NCBI RefSeq assembly: GCF_012163135.1
Contig: NZ_JAAVUP010000001.1
Span: 1,054,001-1,118,000, forward strand
DNA: 64,000 nucleotides
Origin: Neoroseomonas oryzicola
GTDB lineage: Bacteria > Pseudomonadota > Alphaproteobacteria > Acetobacterales > Acetobacteraceae
Reading direction: 5' to 3'
Of the stretch, positions 15,822 through 25,096 are shown piece by piece; positions within the stretch are counted from its first letter, which is position 1; each line of letters begins with the position of its first letter. The notes beneath the pieces are model-generated. The model worked only from the letters and a program-made list of their open reading frames with translations. It ran no database searches and was not told where the DNA came from. The position numbers were made by a program, and so were the translations under genes.

Positions 15822-18173
15822 ATGCTGTCCCGCAACCTCGAGCAGACGCTCCACCGGGCATTGGCCCTGGCCAGTGAACGGCGTCACGAATACGCCACTC
15901 TCGAACACCTGCTGCTTGCGCTGGGTGACGACCAGGACGCGGCCACCGTGCTGCGCGCCTGCGGCGTCGACCTCGACAGGCTCAAGCGCGACCTGACCGA
16001 GTTCCTCGACAAGGACCTCGCGGGGCTGGTGACCGAGCGCGGCGGCGATCCGAAGCCGACCGCCGGCTTCCAGCGCGTCGTCCAGCGCGCCGCGATCCAT
16101 GTGCAGTCCTCCGGCCGCGACGAGGTGACGGGGGCCAATGTCCTCGTCGCCCTGTTCAGCGAGCGCGAATCGCACGCGGTCTATTTCCTGCAGCTGCAGG
16201 ACATGACGCGGCTCGACGCGGTGAACTTCATCTCCCACGGCATCGCCAAGGCGCCGGGGCGCTCGCAGCCGCGCCCGGTGCAGGGTTCGACCGGATCGAA
16301 CAGCGGCGAGGAGAACCAGGAGAAGGACGACAAGCCCCGCGGCGGCCGCGGCCAGGACGCGCTGTCGAACTACTGCGTCAACCTCAACAAGAAGGCGCAG
16401 CAGGGCAAGATCGACCCGCTGATCGGGCGCGACTCCGAGATCGAGCGCACCATCCAGATCCTCTGCCGCCGCACCAAGAACAACCCGCTCTATGTGGGCG
16501 ACCCGGGCGTGGGCAAGACCGCGATCGCGGAAGGCCTGGCCAAGCGCATCATCGAGGGCGACGTGCCCGAGGTGCTGCTCAAGTCGACCATCTATGCGCT
16601 CGACATGGGCAGCCTGCTTGCCGGCACGCGCTACCGCGGCGATTTCGAGGAACGGCTGAAGGCGGTCGTGCAGGAGCTGGAGAACCAGGCCGGCTCGATC
16701 CTCTTCATCGACGAGATCCACACCGTGATCGGCGCCGGCGCCACCTCGGGCGGCGCGATGGATGCGTCGAACCTGCTGAAGCCGGCGCTCGCCCAGGGCA
16801 CGCTGCGCTGCATCGGGTCGACCACCTACAAGGAATACCGCAACTACTTCGAGAAGGACCGCGCGCTGGTCCGTCGCTTCCAGAAGATCGACGTCAACGA
16901 GCCGTCGGTCGAGGATGCGGTGAAGATCCTGCAGGGCCTCAAGACCAACTACGAGAAGCACCACAAGGTCCGCTACACGCCGGAAGCCATCCGCGCGGCG
17001 GTGGAGCTGTCGGCCAAGTACATCCACGACCGCAAGCTGCCCGACAAGGCGATCGACGTGATCGACGAGGTCGGCGCGTCGCGCATGCTGCTGCCCGAGG
17101 GCAAGCGGCGGAAGACGGTCACGCTGAAGGACGTGGAGGACATCGTCGCGAAGATCGCGCGCATCCCGCCGAAGTCGGTCTCGACCGACGACCGCGAGCA
17201 GCTGCGCACGCTCGAGCGCGACCTCAAGGCCATGGTGTTCGGCCAGGACAAGGCGATCGACGCGCTGTCGGCCGCGATCAAGCTCGCCCGCGCCGGCCTG
17301 CGCGACCCGGAGAAGCCGATCGGCAACTACCTGTTCTCGGGCCCGACCGGCGTCGGCAAGACCGAGGTGGCGAAGCAGCTCGCCAAGACCCTCGGCATCG
17401 AGCTGATCCGCTTCGACATGTCCGAGTACATGGAGCGCCACAGCGTCTCCCGCCTGATCGGCGCGCCCCCGGGCTATGTCGGCTTCGACCAGGGCGGCCT
17501 GCTGACGGATGCGATCGACCAACACCCGCACGCCGTGCTCCTGCTCGATGAGATCGAGAAGGCGCACCAGGATCTCTACAACATCCTGCTGCAGGTGATG
17601 GACCACGGGAAGCTGACGGACCACAACGGCAAGACCGTCGACTTCCGCAACGTCATCCTGATCATGACGACCAATGCGGGCGCGTCCGACATGGCGAAGC
17701 CGGCGATCGGCTTCGAACGCTCGGCGCGCGTCGGCGAGGACACCGAGGCGATCCAGCGGATGTTCACGCCGGAGTTCCGCAACCGGCTCGATGCGACGGT
17801 GCCCTTCTCGGGCCTGACGCCCGAGATCGTCGGCCGCGTCGTCGAAAAGTTCGTCATGCAGCTCGAGGCACAGCTCGCCGACCGCAACGTGACGATCGAG
17901 CTCTCCTCCGCCGCGAAGGAATGGCTCGCCGAGAAGGGCTACGACCCGCTCTACGGCGCGCGCCCCCTCGCCCGCGTCATCCAGGAGCATGTGAAGAAGC
18001 CGCTCGCCGAGGAGCTGCTCTTCGGCAAGCTCGTGAAGGGTGGGGCGGTGAAGGTGGGGCTCAAGGACGGCGCGCTGACCTTCGACGTGGTGGAAGCCGC
18101 GCCCCCGGCGCTGCCCAAGCCCGAGGAAGGCGGCGAAGGCGATCCCGAGCGCGAGCCCGAGACCGCCGAATGA
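15822..18173 (+). CDS. clpA: ATP-dependent Clp protease ATP-binding subunit ClpA
   Basis: 783 residues. N-terminal Clp_N repeats (about 1-145) bind ClpS. A charged linker near 155-185 ([15 protein letters not shown]) leads to the first AAA+ module with Walker [14 protein letters not shown] near 226 and Walker [10 protein letters not shown], and the second with [13 protein letters not shown] near 506 and [10 protein letters not shown]. The short linker between N-domain and D1 and lack of the ClpB middle coiled coil mark it as ClpA rather than ClpB. It unfolds substrates for ClpP. Ribosome site AGGGGAG lies 11 bases before the ATG. An acidic Glu/Pro-rich C-terminal tail follows the D2 domain. 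The pncA start overlaps its stop. Confidence 0.96.
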   Translation: MLSRNLEQTLHRALALASERRHEYATLEHLLLALGDDQDAATVLRACGVDLDRLKRDLTEFLDKDLAGLVTERGGDPKPTAGFQRVVQRAAIHVQSSGRDEVTGANVLVALFSERESHAVYFLQLQDMTRLDAVNFISHGIAKAPGRSQPRPVQGSTGSNSGEENQEKDDKPRGGRGQDALSNYCVNLNKKAQQGKIDPLIGRDSEIERTIQILCRRTKNNPLYVGDPGVGKTAIAEGLAKRIIEGDVPEVLLKSTIYALDMGSLLAGTRYRGDFEERLKAVVQELENQAGSILFIDEIHTVIGAGATSGGAMDASNLLKPALAQGTLRCIGSTTYKEYRNYFEKDRALVRRFQKIDVNEPSVEDAVKILQGLKTNYEKHHKVRYTPEAIRAAVELSAKYIHDRKLPDKAIDVIDEVGASRMLLPEGKRRKTVTLKDVEDIVAKIARIPPKSVSTDDREQLRTLERDLKAMVFGQDKAIDALSAAIKLARAGLRDPEKPIGNYLFSGPTGVGKTEVAKQLAKTLGIELIRFDMSEYMERHSVSRLIGAPPGYVGFDQGGLLTDAIDQHPHAVLLLDEIEKAHQDLYNILLQVMDHGKLTDHNGKTVDFRNVILIMTTNAGASDMAKPAIGFERSARVGEDTEAIQRMFTPEFRNRLDATVPFSGLTPEIVGRVVEKFVMQLEAQLADRNVTIELSSAAKEWLAEKGYDPLYGARPLARVIQEHVKKPLAEELLFGKLVKGGAVKVGLKDGALTFDVVEAAPPALPKPEEGGEGDPEREPETAE

Positions 18174-18802
18174 GGCTGCCGTCCACGACGGCGCTGCTCG
18201 TCGTGGACGTGCAGAATGATTTCTGCTCGGGCGGCAGGCTCTCCGTTCCGCACGGGGAGCATGTCGTCCCGCTGATCAACGCCATCCTGCCGCGCTACGA
18301 GACCATCGTGGCGACGCAGGACTGGCATCCGGCGGACCACGCTTCGTTCGCCTCGCAGCATCCCGGCCGGACGATCTTCGACACGGTCGAGATGCCCTAC
18401 GGCCCGCAGGTGCTGTGGCCGGACCATTGCGTGATGGGCAGCGAGGGCGCGGCGCTCCACGCGGACCTCGACGTCAGCCGCGCGCAGACCATCCTGCGCA
18501 AGGGCAGCCACCGCGCCGTCGATTCCTATTCCGCCCTGCTCGAGGCCGATCGCGCGACGCGCACCGGGCTCGACGGCTGGCTCACCTCCCGCGGCGTGAC
18601 GGAGGTGCATGTCTGCGGCCTCGCGACGGATTTCTGCGTCGCCTGGACCGCGCTGGATGCGCGGCGCTTCGGCTTCGCCGCCGCGGTGATCGAGGAAGCC
18701 TGCCGCGCCATCGACCTCGAAGGCAGCCTCGCGCGCGCCTGGTCCGAGATGACGGCCGCGGGGGTGCGGCGCCTGGCATCGGCGGATATCCTGGCCGCCT
18801 GA
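18170..18802 (+). CDS. pncA: Nicotinamidase (isochorismatase-family amidohydrolase)
   Basis: 210 residues; the ATG overlaps the clpA stop in an ATGA junction. The catalytic triad is visible as D13 (VVDVQNDF), K111 (LRKGSH) and C156 (GLATDFCVAWT), the same spacing as in E. coli PncA. Metal ligands D51, H53 (DWHPADH) and H86 are in place. It converts nicotinamide to nicotinate for NAD salvage in the cytosol. The overlap with clpA implies translational coupling; a functional link between proteolysis and NAD salvage is not established. Confidence 0.93.
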   Translation: MRLPSTTALLVVDVQNDFCSGGRLSVPHGEHVVPLINAILPRYETIVATQDWHPADHASFASQHPGRTIFDTVEMPYGPQVLWPDHCVMGSEGAALHADLDVSRAQTILRKGSHRAVDSYSALLEADRATRTGLDGWLTSRGVTEVHVCGLATDFCVAWTALDARRFGFAAAVIEEACRAIDLEGSLARAWSEMTAAGVRRLASADILAA

Positions 18803-18840
18803 CGGCGCCATCCCGCGCCGGCACGGCAGGGGAGAACGCC

Positions 18841-19182
18841 ATGAGCGCGATCAAGGACTGGCCCGCCTATTCCGCCACGCTGCGCGAACGCGGCAAGGAA
18901 CTCGGGCAACTGCATCCGGAAATCGTCAAGGGCTTCGTCGCGCTGAACAACGGCGCGGCCAAGACGCAGCACCTCGACGCCAAGACACGCGAGCTCATCT
19001 CGCTCGCCGTCGCCATCACGACACGCTGCGAAGGCTGCCTGGATGCGCATGTCCGCAAGGCGATGATCGCGGGGGCGTCGAAGGAAGAAATCGCCGAGGC
19101 GCTCGGCGTGTCCATCGCCCTGAATGCGGGTGCTGCCTTCACCTACGCGCTGCATGCGCTGGACCGGGCGAACGAGGCCTAG
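18841..19182 (+). CDS. Carboxymuconolactone decarboxylase-family (AhpD-like) protein
   Basis: 113 residues from the ATG at 18841, with AGGGGAGAACGCC just before it. It has the AhpD-like core ELISLAVAITTRCEGCLDAHV, with the CxxC pair C63/C66 and H70 that form the peroxidase/disulfide site in AhpD relatives. Single-domain members of this type are common and their physiological role is mostly unknown; a thiol-dependent antioxidant activity is plausible. It probably belongs to the clpS-clpA-pncA transcript. Its stop codon shares a CTAG with the stop of the convergent PPK2 gene. Confidence 0.88.
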   Translation: MSAIKDWPAYSATLRERGKELGQLHPEIVKGFVALNNGAAKTQHLDAKTRELISLAVAITTRCEGCLDAHVRKAMIAGASKEEIAEALGVSIALNAGAAFTYALHALDRANEA

Positions 19183-20060
19183 ACCAGCGCCTTCCGCGCC
19201 ACCTCCAGCGCCGCCTTCTGCGCCTTTGTCACCTTGGGGTAATGGAGGTCCAACCCCTCCAGCGCCTCGACGATGGCGGCGACGACCACCAGGCGCGTGA
19301 ACCACTTCGCATCAGCCGGCACGACGAACCACGGCGCGTGCCGGCCCGCGGTGCCGCGGATCGCGGCCTCATACGCCGTCATGTAGGCGTCCCAATGCGC
19401 CCGCTCGGCCACGTCGTTGGCCGAGAACTTCCAGTTCTTCTCCGGTTCGTCGATGCGGGAGAGGAAGCGGCGCTTCTGTTCCTCCCGGCTGACGTTGAGA
19501 AAGAACTTCAGCACCACCGTGCCCTGGCGCGAGAGGTAGCGCTCATAGGCCGCGATGTCCTCGAGCCGCTCCTCCCAGATATTCTTGCCGACGACACGCG
19601 GCGGCAGTTTCTGGCCGGCGAGGAAATCGGGATGCACGCGCACCACCAGCACTTCCTCGTACCAGGACCGGTTGTGGATGCCGATGCGCCCGCGCTCCGG
19701 CAGCGCGGTCGAATGGCGCCACAGGAAGTCATGGTCGAGGTCGACCGGCGTCGGCGCCTTGAAGGAATGCACCTGGCAGCCCTGCGGGTTCACGCCGGAG
19801 AAGACGTGCTTGATGACGCCGTCCTTCCCCGCCGCGTCCATCGCCTGGAAGATGCACAGCACGGACCAGCGGTCCTGCGCGTAGAGCATGTCCTGCAGCT
19901 CCGCGAGCCGCTCCACGCCGCGCTGCAGCAGGTCCGCCGCGTGGTCCTTCTGCACGTCGAGCCCGCCGGTGTCGCCGGGGTCGAAATTCTTGAGCCGGAA
20001 GCCCTTGCCCTGGGTGACGCGGAAGCGGTCGAGCATCTTCTCCGTCGCCTTGGTGATCAT
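19179..20060 (-). CDS. Polyphosphate kinase 2 family protein (class I-like PPK2)
   Basis: 293 residues from the ATG at 20060, which overlaps the MFS stop (ATGA). PPK2 landmarks: Walker A-like CIFQAMDAAGKDGVIKHV (about 69-86), GCQVHSFKAPT (about 94-103), IHNRSWYEEVLVVRVHP (128-144) and the C-terminal WFVVPADAKWFTRLVV. PPK2 enzymes phosphorylate nucleoside mono- or diphosphates using polyphosphate. The single PPK2 domain and the GKDG loop fit the group that makes NDP/NTP, but the AMP- or ADP-preference cannot be decided by eye. It is the last gene of a six-gene overlapping run, and its stop overlaps the convergent AhpD-like gene. Confidence 0.9.
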   Translation of the reverse strand: MITKATEKMLDRFRVTQGKGFRLKNFDPGDTGGLDVQKDHAADLLQRGVERLAELQDMLYAQDRWSVLCIFQAMDAAGKDGVIKHVFSGVNPQGCQVHSFKAPTPVDLDHDFLWRHSTALPERGRIGIHNRSWYEEVLVVRVHPDFLAGQKLPPRVVGKNIWEERLEDIAAYERYLSRQGTVVLKFFLNVSREEQKRRFLSRIDEPEKNWKFSANDVAERAHWDAYMTAYEAAIRGTAGRHAPWFVVPADAKWFTRLVVVAAIVEALEGLDLHYPKVTKAQKAALEVARKALV

Positions 20061-21295
20061 GCGGCCCTCCCCCGTGGTGCCACCACGATCCACAGCGCGG
20101 CACCCGCCTGCAACAGGAAGGTGACCGACAGCGCCACGGCGTAGCCGGCCGGATCCCAGCCGCCGCTCGCCGTGCGCGGCCAGAGGTCGAGGATCGCCCC
20201 GATCCCGGTCTGCAGCGCGAAGACCAGCACCAGCATCGCGAAGTTGATCGCGGTTGCGACGCGCCCCTGCAGTTCCGGCGGGAAGCCCTGCCCCATCGCG
20301 GCATAGCCGGACACGCCGACCGACCCGCAGAAGGAAAAGCAGAACCAGGTCGCGGCGATGACCCAGTATCCCTGCGGTCCCGTCACCAGCACCGCCTGCG
20401 CCGCCAGCACCCCCGCGATGCCGATATAGGGCACGAACATCGGGGAGAACCCGCGCGCCTGCGCAAAGGACGCCGCCTGGCCGGTGGCGAGGCTGCCTGT
20501 CACCAGCCCCAGCGCATAGATCAGCAGCGCGACCGCGCGCGGCCCGTCCGCCATCCCGCCCACGTCGCGCAGCCAGGGTCCGGCCCAGAGGCCCTGGAAG
20601 GTGAAGTTCAGCGCGGACAGCACCATCACCGCGGGCAGGAAGCGCAGGAAGGCGCGGTCGCTGAAGATGCGGCCGAACTCCCCTATCTCGCGCACCAGGC
20701 TGCGCCGTTCGGGGCGGACGACATGCGGCGGGCGGTCGGGCACCATGAGCCGGATCCACACCGACCCGCAGACCGCGAGGACCGCGAGCAGCACGAAGAT
20801 GCCGCGCCAGCCGAGCAGCGGCAGCGCCCATTGCACCGGCACCGTCGCGCTCATCCCGCCGAGACCGGCGATGAACAGCCCCGCCCCCGTCACCGCCGCG
20901 ACGCGTTCCTTCGGGTACCACTGCGTGTTCGACTTCAACATCGCCATCAGTCCGGCGGCGAGGCCAAAGCCGCAGATCACGCGCCCGAGCGCCAGCACCA
21001 GCACGTCGGGCGCCAGCGCGCTGACGACAAAGCCAGCCATGGAGACGAGCGCGAGCACGCTCTGCACCTTGCGCGGTCCATGCAGGTCGAGGGCGACGCC
21101 GATCGGCAGCTGCGCCAGCGCATAAGCCCCGAAGAAGCAGGCCGCGAGCAGCCCGAGCTCCGCCGCGGACAGCCCGAATTCCAGCGCGAGCAGCGGCCCG
21201 ATCGTCGCCACCAGCGCGCGGTTCGCCTGGTTGAGGAAGTTGATCGCCGCGAGCGGCAGGGTGATGCGGGCGAAGCCCGGCGAACCATCGGCCAT
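20057..21295 (-). CDS. Major facilitator superfamily transporter (NNP/anion-cation symporter-like)
   Basis: 412 residues from the ATG at 21295 (MADGSPGFARITLPLAAINF). About twelve membrane helices are visible, with the motif A-type loop IGVALDLHGPRKVQ and a central cytosolic loop (about 185-215, RPPHVVRPERRSLVRE). Substrate is unknown. The start overlaps the last base of the preceding phosphoesterase stop (TGATG) and its stop overlaps the PPK2 start, so it is translationally linked to both. Confidence 0.83.
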   Translation of the reverse strand: MADGSPGFARITLPLAAINFLNQANRALVATIGPLLALEFGLSAAELGLLAACFFGAYALAQLPIGVALDLHGPRKVQSVLALVSMAGFVVSALAPDVLVLALGRVICGFGLAAGLMAMLKSNTQWYPKERVAAVTGAGLFIAGLGGMSATVPVQWALPLLGWRGIFVLLAVLAVCGSVWIRLMVPDRPPHVVRPERRSLVREIGEFGRIFSDRAFLRFLPAVMVLSALNFTFQGLWAGPWLRDVGGMADGPRAVALLIYALGLVTGSLATGQAASFAQARGFSPMFVPYIGIAGVLAAQAVLVTGPQGYWVIAATWFCFSFCGSVGVSGYAAMGQGFPPELQGRVATAINFAMLVLVFALQTGIGAILDLWPRTASGGWDPAGYAVALSVTFLLQAGAALWIVVAPRGRAA

Positions 21296-22176
21296 CAGCG
21301 CGAATCGATCCTCACGCTGATCGGGCAGTGGTCCGAGATGATGTCGCGCAGGGCAGGATCGCGCTCGGCGTAGACGAGGACGCGGAAGCTGTCGCGCACC
21401 AGCCAGTCCCGCGCCGGACCGCCGATCAGGATGTGATCGACGAAGCCTCGCGATTGCCCATCCCTGGCCCAGCAGGGATTGGAGAAGCCCTCCGTCGCCC
21501 GCGTCAGCGGCGCCGCCTCGGCCAGCACGGTCAGGAAATCGTCGTTGCGCTCGATACGCCGGTTGAAGTCGCCCAGGATGGCGAAGGCGATCCCCTCCCG
21601 CCGGCGCGCGGCGATCCAGTCGCGCAGGATCTCCGCCTGGCGGCCCAGGTTCTGGCAGTCGCGCGAATTGGGCTGCCGCACCGATTGCCAGGCGCAGCCG
21701 CCATCGAGGTGGATGGACAGCAGCCGGATCGGCGGCCCCTCGCCGCTGCGCACCGTGATGTCGGCGCCGCGCCGCAGCGACCGTCGCGCATTGGGCACCA
21801 GGTCGAGCGCCGAGACGTCCGGATTGCGCGTCACGTTCAGCCCGCGCCGCCAGGCGAAGCCGGCGCGCTGCGTGTCGGTCTCGTCGGGGAAGTGGAACTC
21901 GTAGCGCGTCGCGTCGAACACCCGCGCGGCGGCGAGCGGCCCGTCCACCTCCTGGATCGCGACGACATCGGCGGCGAGCCGATCGGCATAGGCGCGCAGC
22001 CGCGCGAAGTCGCGGTCCTGCCGTGGCGCGAGGTCTCGCGGCAGGTCGGGATGCCCCGTAGGCTTGGTGGTCAGCCAGGCGATGTTCCACGACGCGATCT
22101 TCAGTTCCGCGGCCTGGAGCGGCAGGGCGAACAGCAGGCACAGGGCGATCAGCAGGGGGCGCATGGCGGCAGTCAT
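21295..22176 (-). CDS. Exported endonuclease/exonuclease/phosphatase-family protein
   Basis: 293 residues. The ATG at 22176 overlaps the helicase stop (ATGA); an ATG four codons later is an alternative. A signal peptide (MRPLLIALCLLFALPLQAAE) points to the periplasm. The EEP fold motifs are present: KIASWNIAWLT, VVAIQEVDG (metal-binding Glu), LLSIHLDGG, AILGDFNRRIERND and the terminal ISDHCPI (catalytic Asp-His). Members hydrolyse nucleic acids or phosphorylated lipids and sugars. The Cys pair in LDGGCAWQ...RDCQN could form a disulfide, consistent with export. The exact substrate is unknown. Confidence 0.86.
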   Translation of the reverse strand: MTAAMRPLLIALCLLFALPLQAAELKIASWNIAWLTTKPTGHPDLPRDLAPRQDRDFARLRAYADRLAADVVAIQEVDGPLAAARVFDATRYEFHFPDETDTQRAGFAWRRGLNVTRNPDVSALDLVPNARRSLRRGADITVRSGEGPPIRLLSIHLDGGCAWQSVRQPNSRDCQNLGRQAEILRDWIAARRREGIAFAILGDFNRRIERNDDFLTVLAEAAPLTRATEGFSNPCWARDGQSRGFVDHILIGGPARDWLVRDSFRVLVYAERDPALRDIISDHCPISVRIDSR

Positions 22177-24173
22177 AGCAGCGTCGCGGCCGCGATGCGC
22201 GCGGGGGCCGGCGCCGGCTCGAGCGGCCGGACGCCGCAGGCGAGGAGCAGGTCGGCCAGCGCGTCCATCTCCGCCGCATCCCGCGTGGCGTCGTAAGAAG
22301 GGTCCTCGCGAAGGCTGCCGCGCGGCACCCACAGGATCGTCTCGTAGCGCGCGCGGGTCATCAGCACGCGGTACTTGTTGATGACGTAGTGCGCATCCTT
22401 GGTCCGTTCCTGCCAGGCATGTCCGACGAAGCGCCGGGTACGCCATCCGTTGCGCGACCACAGCAGGTCGCCGCCCCAGGCCAGGCCAGCGACGTCGAGT
22501 TCCAGCCCCTGGCAGTCGTATTCCGTCGCAAAGGTCTCGAGCGCTTCCGATCCGCGCACATCCGGCCAGCGCCTCAGGAACCAGTCGGCGACATCGTCCA
22601 GTTGCACGCCGAGCCCCTCGCCCCGCAACCGCTTCGCCCCGGCCGATGCCACGATCCCCGCCCGCCGCCGTCCCCGCGCGAAGCGCCGCAGCCCATCACG
22701 CAGCGCATCGAGGTCGCGCGTCAGCAGGAAGGGCAGCGCGCCGGCATCCGCGATGGCGCGGGCCTCCAGGATCTCACCGCGCAACAGCGCGTCGACCCAG
22801 GCCGCGCCATTGCTTTCCCGCACGCTGCGCACGGGAACGGTCAGGTCGAGATCCTCATCGATGGTCAGCCAGGGCGCCGCACCATCGGCCAGGCGCTGCA
22901 CGGGATCGCGCGCGGCCACCACCCGCCCCGCGGCGACGGCACGCCAACGCCCGCCCGATGCCGCGATCACGCGCCCCCACTCGCGCAGCCCGGCCTCGCC
23001 GGTGTTGATCTCCTGCCCATTGCCGATCAGCGCCACGATCACGGCCCAGCCCTCGTGCCGGCCCATGATCTCGAGCGTATGGGCCGGCTCGCTCATGGTC
23101 AGGAGGGACCGCTTGTTCTGCGTGCCGATCCGCGCCTTCGCCTCGTCCCAGGCGCGCTGCGCCTCATCGAAGACGATCAGCCGGTCGGGTGGTGCACGAC
23201 GCTGCGGATCGGTCGCGTTGTCCTCGAGGAAGCGGTGCACGTTCTGCAGCCGCTCCTTCACGCGACGCTCGGCTTCGGGGCGGCTGCATTCGCGCCGGTC
23301 CACCGCATCCTGCGCCAGCGCCGCGCGCAGCACCGTCACCAGCGGGACATTGCCGGTGAGGAAGGCGCTGCGCCCGCCGGCCTCCGGCGCGAAGACCGCG
23401 TTCAGCCCGCACAGGGTCTTGCCCGCCCCAGGAATGCCGGTGACGAAAACGACGCGCTTGCCGCCCTCGGCCTGCGCCGCGGCGACGGCGCGCGCGATGG
23501 CGCGCGCGGTGCGCGTCAGGTTCGGCGCGTCGGCCCGCGCGGTCGCGATGTCGGCGACGCCGTTGCGGGCGTAGAGCATGGTCGCCGCCTCGACGATGCT
23601 CGGCACCGGCCGATACGCGGCCGCGAGCCAATCCGCCCCGGCCAGCGGCGTCGCCGCGGGCGGCAATTCGGCCTGCACCCAGCGCAGCGCCTCCGCCAGG
23701 CTGCCATGGCCGCAGACAAGCGGCTCGGTCGGATTGGGCGGCAGCAGCCAGGGCTGCATCGGCGGCGCGAACGCCGCTTCCGCGGCCACCAGTACCGGCA
23801 CGATCGAATGGCGGCGGCTGCCCGCATGGAAATCGCGCAGGTCGAGCGCGTAGTCCTCGGCCTCGGCCCGGCCGGCATTGCTCGGCGCGCCGGATTTGAA
23901 CTCGATGGCGACGATGGCGCGGTCGGTCAGCACCACCGCGTCGATGCGCTTTTCCAGGCGCAGCAGCTCGTATTCGAGCACGATCGTCCAGGCCGCGCCG
24001 CCGGCGCCCGCCACCGCGCTGCGCAGCGCCGCGACCTGCCGATGCCAGGCGAATTCCTGGTCCGGCGTGCCCGGGAATCCGCGCGCCTGCTGCGCAGAAG
24101 CAAGGCGCCCCACCGTATCCGCCGGATCGCGCGCGAGGAGTTCCGCGCCGGTGCAGGCGAACCAGGCTCTCAC
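22173..24173 (-). CDS. DUF2075 (Schlafen group 3-like) helicase with N-terminal PD-(D/E)xK-like nuclease
   Basis: 666 residues from the GTG at 24173, which overlaps the preceding DMT stop (GTGA). The N-terminal 200 residues contain LEYELLRLEKRIDAVVL then IVAIEFKSG. The spacing E67/E69...D78...E91-x-K93 is that of a PD-(D/E)xK nuclease core. The second half is a superfamily I-type ATPase: Walker A TGIPGAGKTLCGLN (G246-T253), LIVFDEAQRAWD (D336-Q339), IGNGQEINTGEAG, and a late MTRARYETILWVPRG (helicase motif VI-like). This is the DUF2075/SLFN-g3 helicase arrangement, found in restriction-like and defence contexts and also as isolated genes. It lies within an otherwise metabolic operon with no methylase or recognised defence partner. 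Biochemical role unknown. Confidence 0.82.
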   Translation of the reverse strand: MRAWFACTGAELLARDPADTVGRLASAQQARGFPGTPDQEFAWHRQVAALRSAVAGAGGAAWTIVLEYELLRLEKRIDAVVLTDRAIVAIEFKSGAPSNAGRAEAEDYALDLRDFHAGSRRHSIVPVLVAAEAAFAPPMQPWLLPPNPTEPLVCGHGSLAEALRWVQAELPPAATPLAGADWLAAAYRPVPSIVEAATMLYARNGVADIATARADAPNLTRTARAIARAVAAAQAEGGKRVVFVTGIPGAGKTLCGLNAVFAPEAGGRSAFLTGNVPLVTVLRAALAQDAVDRRECSRPEAERRVKERLQNVHRFLEDNATDPQRRAPPDRLIVFDEAQRAWDEAKARIGTQNKRSLLTMSEPAHTLEIMGRHEGWAVIVALIGNGQEINTGEAGLREWGRVIAASGGRWRAVAAGRVVAARDPVQRLADGAAPWLTIDEDLDLTVPVRSVRESNGAAWVDALLRGEILEARAIADAGALPFLLTRDLDALRDGLRRFARGRRRAGIVASAGAKRLRGEGLGVQLDDVADWFLRRWPDVRGSEALETFATEYDCQGLELDVAGLAWGGDLLWSRNGWRTRRFVGHAWQERTKDAHYVINKYRVLMTRARYETILWVPRGSLREDPSYDATRDAAEMDALADLLLACGVRPLEPAPAPARIAAATLL

Positions 24174-25048
24174 GCGCTTCCCCCTCGCCGCGGCCAGGTC
24201 GCCACCGCCACGCTGCCCATCATCAACGCGAAACCCGCCGCATGCACAGCGGTGAAGGCCTCGCCCAGCAGGGTGACCGCGACCAGCGCCGCCGTGCCCG
24301 GCAGGAAGACCGTGAAGATACCCGCCATCCCCGCTGGCACGCGCTTCATCCCCGCGTACCAGAACAGCAGGGACAGCACGCTCGCCGTCACGGCGTGGAA
24401 GACGAGCAGCCCGCCGATCCTCGGTTCGGCCAGCGCCGCGACCTCGCCGGCCCAGGGCAGCGCGAAGGGTGCCAGCACCAGCGCCGAGAAGGCCTGCATC
24501 CAGAAGCTCGCGGTGATCACCGGCACGCGGCCGGCGATGCGGCGGGCGAGCAGCATGTAGGCCGCCTCCCCCAGCACGCCGCAGAAGATCAGCAGGTTGC
24601 CGAAGGCCGAGCCATCCGCCCCGCCCGCCGCCCGCGCCACGGTGATCGCGGCCATGCCGCCACCGGCCAGCGCCACCGCCGCCCATTGGCGCCGCGGCAG
24701 CCTCTCGCGCAGCAACAGCGCCCCACCGATCGCGACGACCGCAGGCAGTGTCGCCAGCACCAGCCCGCCCTCGAGCGCCGTCGTCAGCCGCAGCCCCGCC
24801 AGCAGCGCGGCGTTGTAGAGCGCGGTGCCGAACAGCGCCTGCAGCGCCAGGTTTCCGAGCACGGCTCGTGGCACGGCGACCGGCCCATCCAGCCGCCGCG
24901 CCAAGGGCCACAGCACCGCCATGGCGAGCACGCAGCGCAGGAAGACGACGACCGGCACGGGCAGCGCCTCGGCCAGCAGCTTGCCGACGACGACGTTGGC
25001 GCCGGTCAACACCATCGCGAGGGCCAGCTGCAGATAGGCGAGCGTCAC
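24170..25048 (-). CDS. DMT-superfamily (EamA) transporter
   Basis: 292 residues, about ten membrane helices in two EamA repeats. The first begins AYLQLALAMVLTGANVVVGKLLAEALPV, and the second half has FGNLLIFCGVLGEAAYMLLARRIAG. These proteins export amino acids, nucleobases or other metabolites; substrate unknown. Its stop overlaps the helicase start, and it begins 48 bases after the stop of the COG3146 acyltransferase gene, the first gene of this operon. Confidence 0.88.
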   Translation of the reverse strand: MTLAYLQLALAMVLTGANVVVGKLLAEALPVPVVVFLRCVLAMAVLWPLARRLDGPVAVPRAVLGNLALQALFGTALYNAALLAGLRLTTALEGGLVLATLPAVVAIGGALLLRERLPRRQWAAVALAGGGMAAITVARAAGGADGSAFGNLLIFCGVLGEAAYMLLARRIAGRVPVITASFWMQAFSALVLAPFALPWAGEVAALAEPRIGGLLVFHAVTASVLSLLFWYAGMKRVPAGMAGIFTVFLPGTAALVAVTLLGEAFTAVHAAGFALMMGSVAVATWPRRGGSA

Positions 25049-25096
25049 GCGCCCGAGCCTATCCCGCCGTGGCGGGACTGCCCATGGCGCCCGAGG

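Noticed and set aside
15801..17990. Long minus-strand open frame opposite clpA
   Set aside because: Shadow of clpA; composition dominated by Arg, Val and His with no domain.
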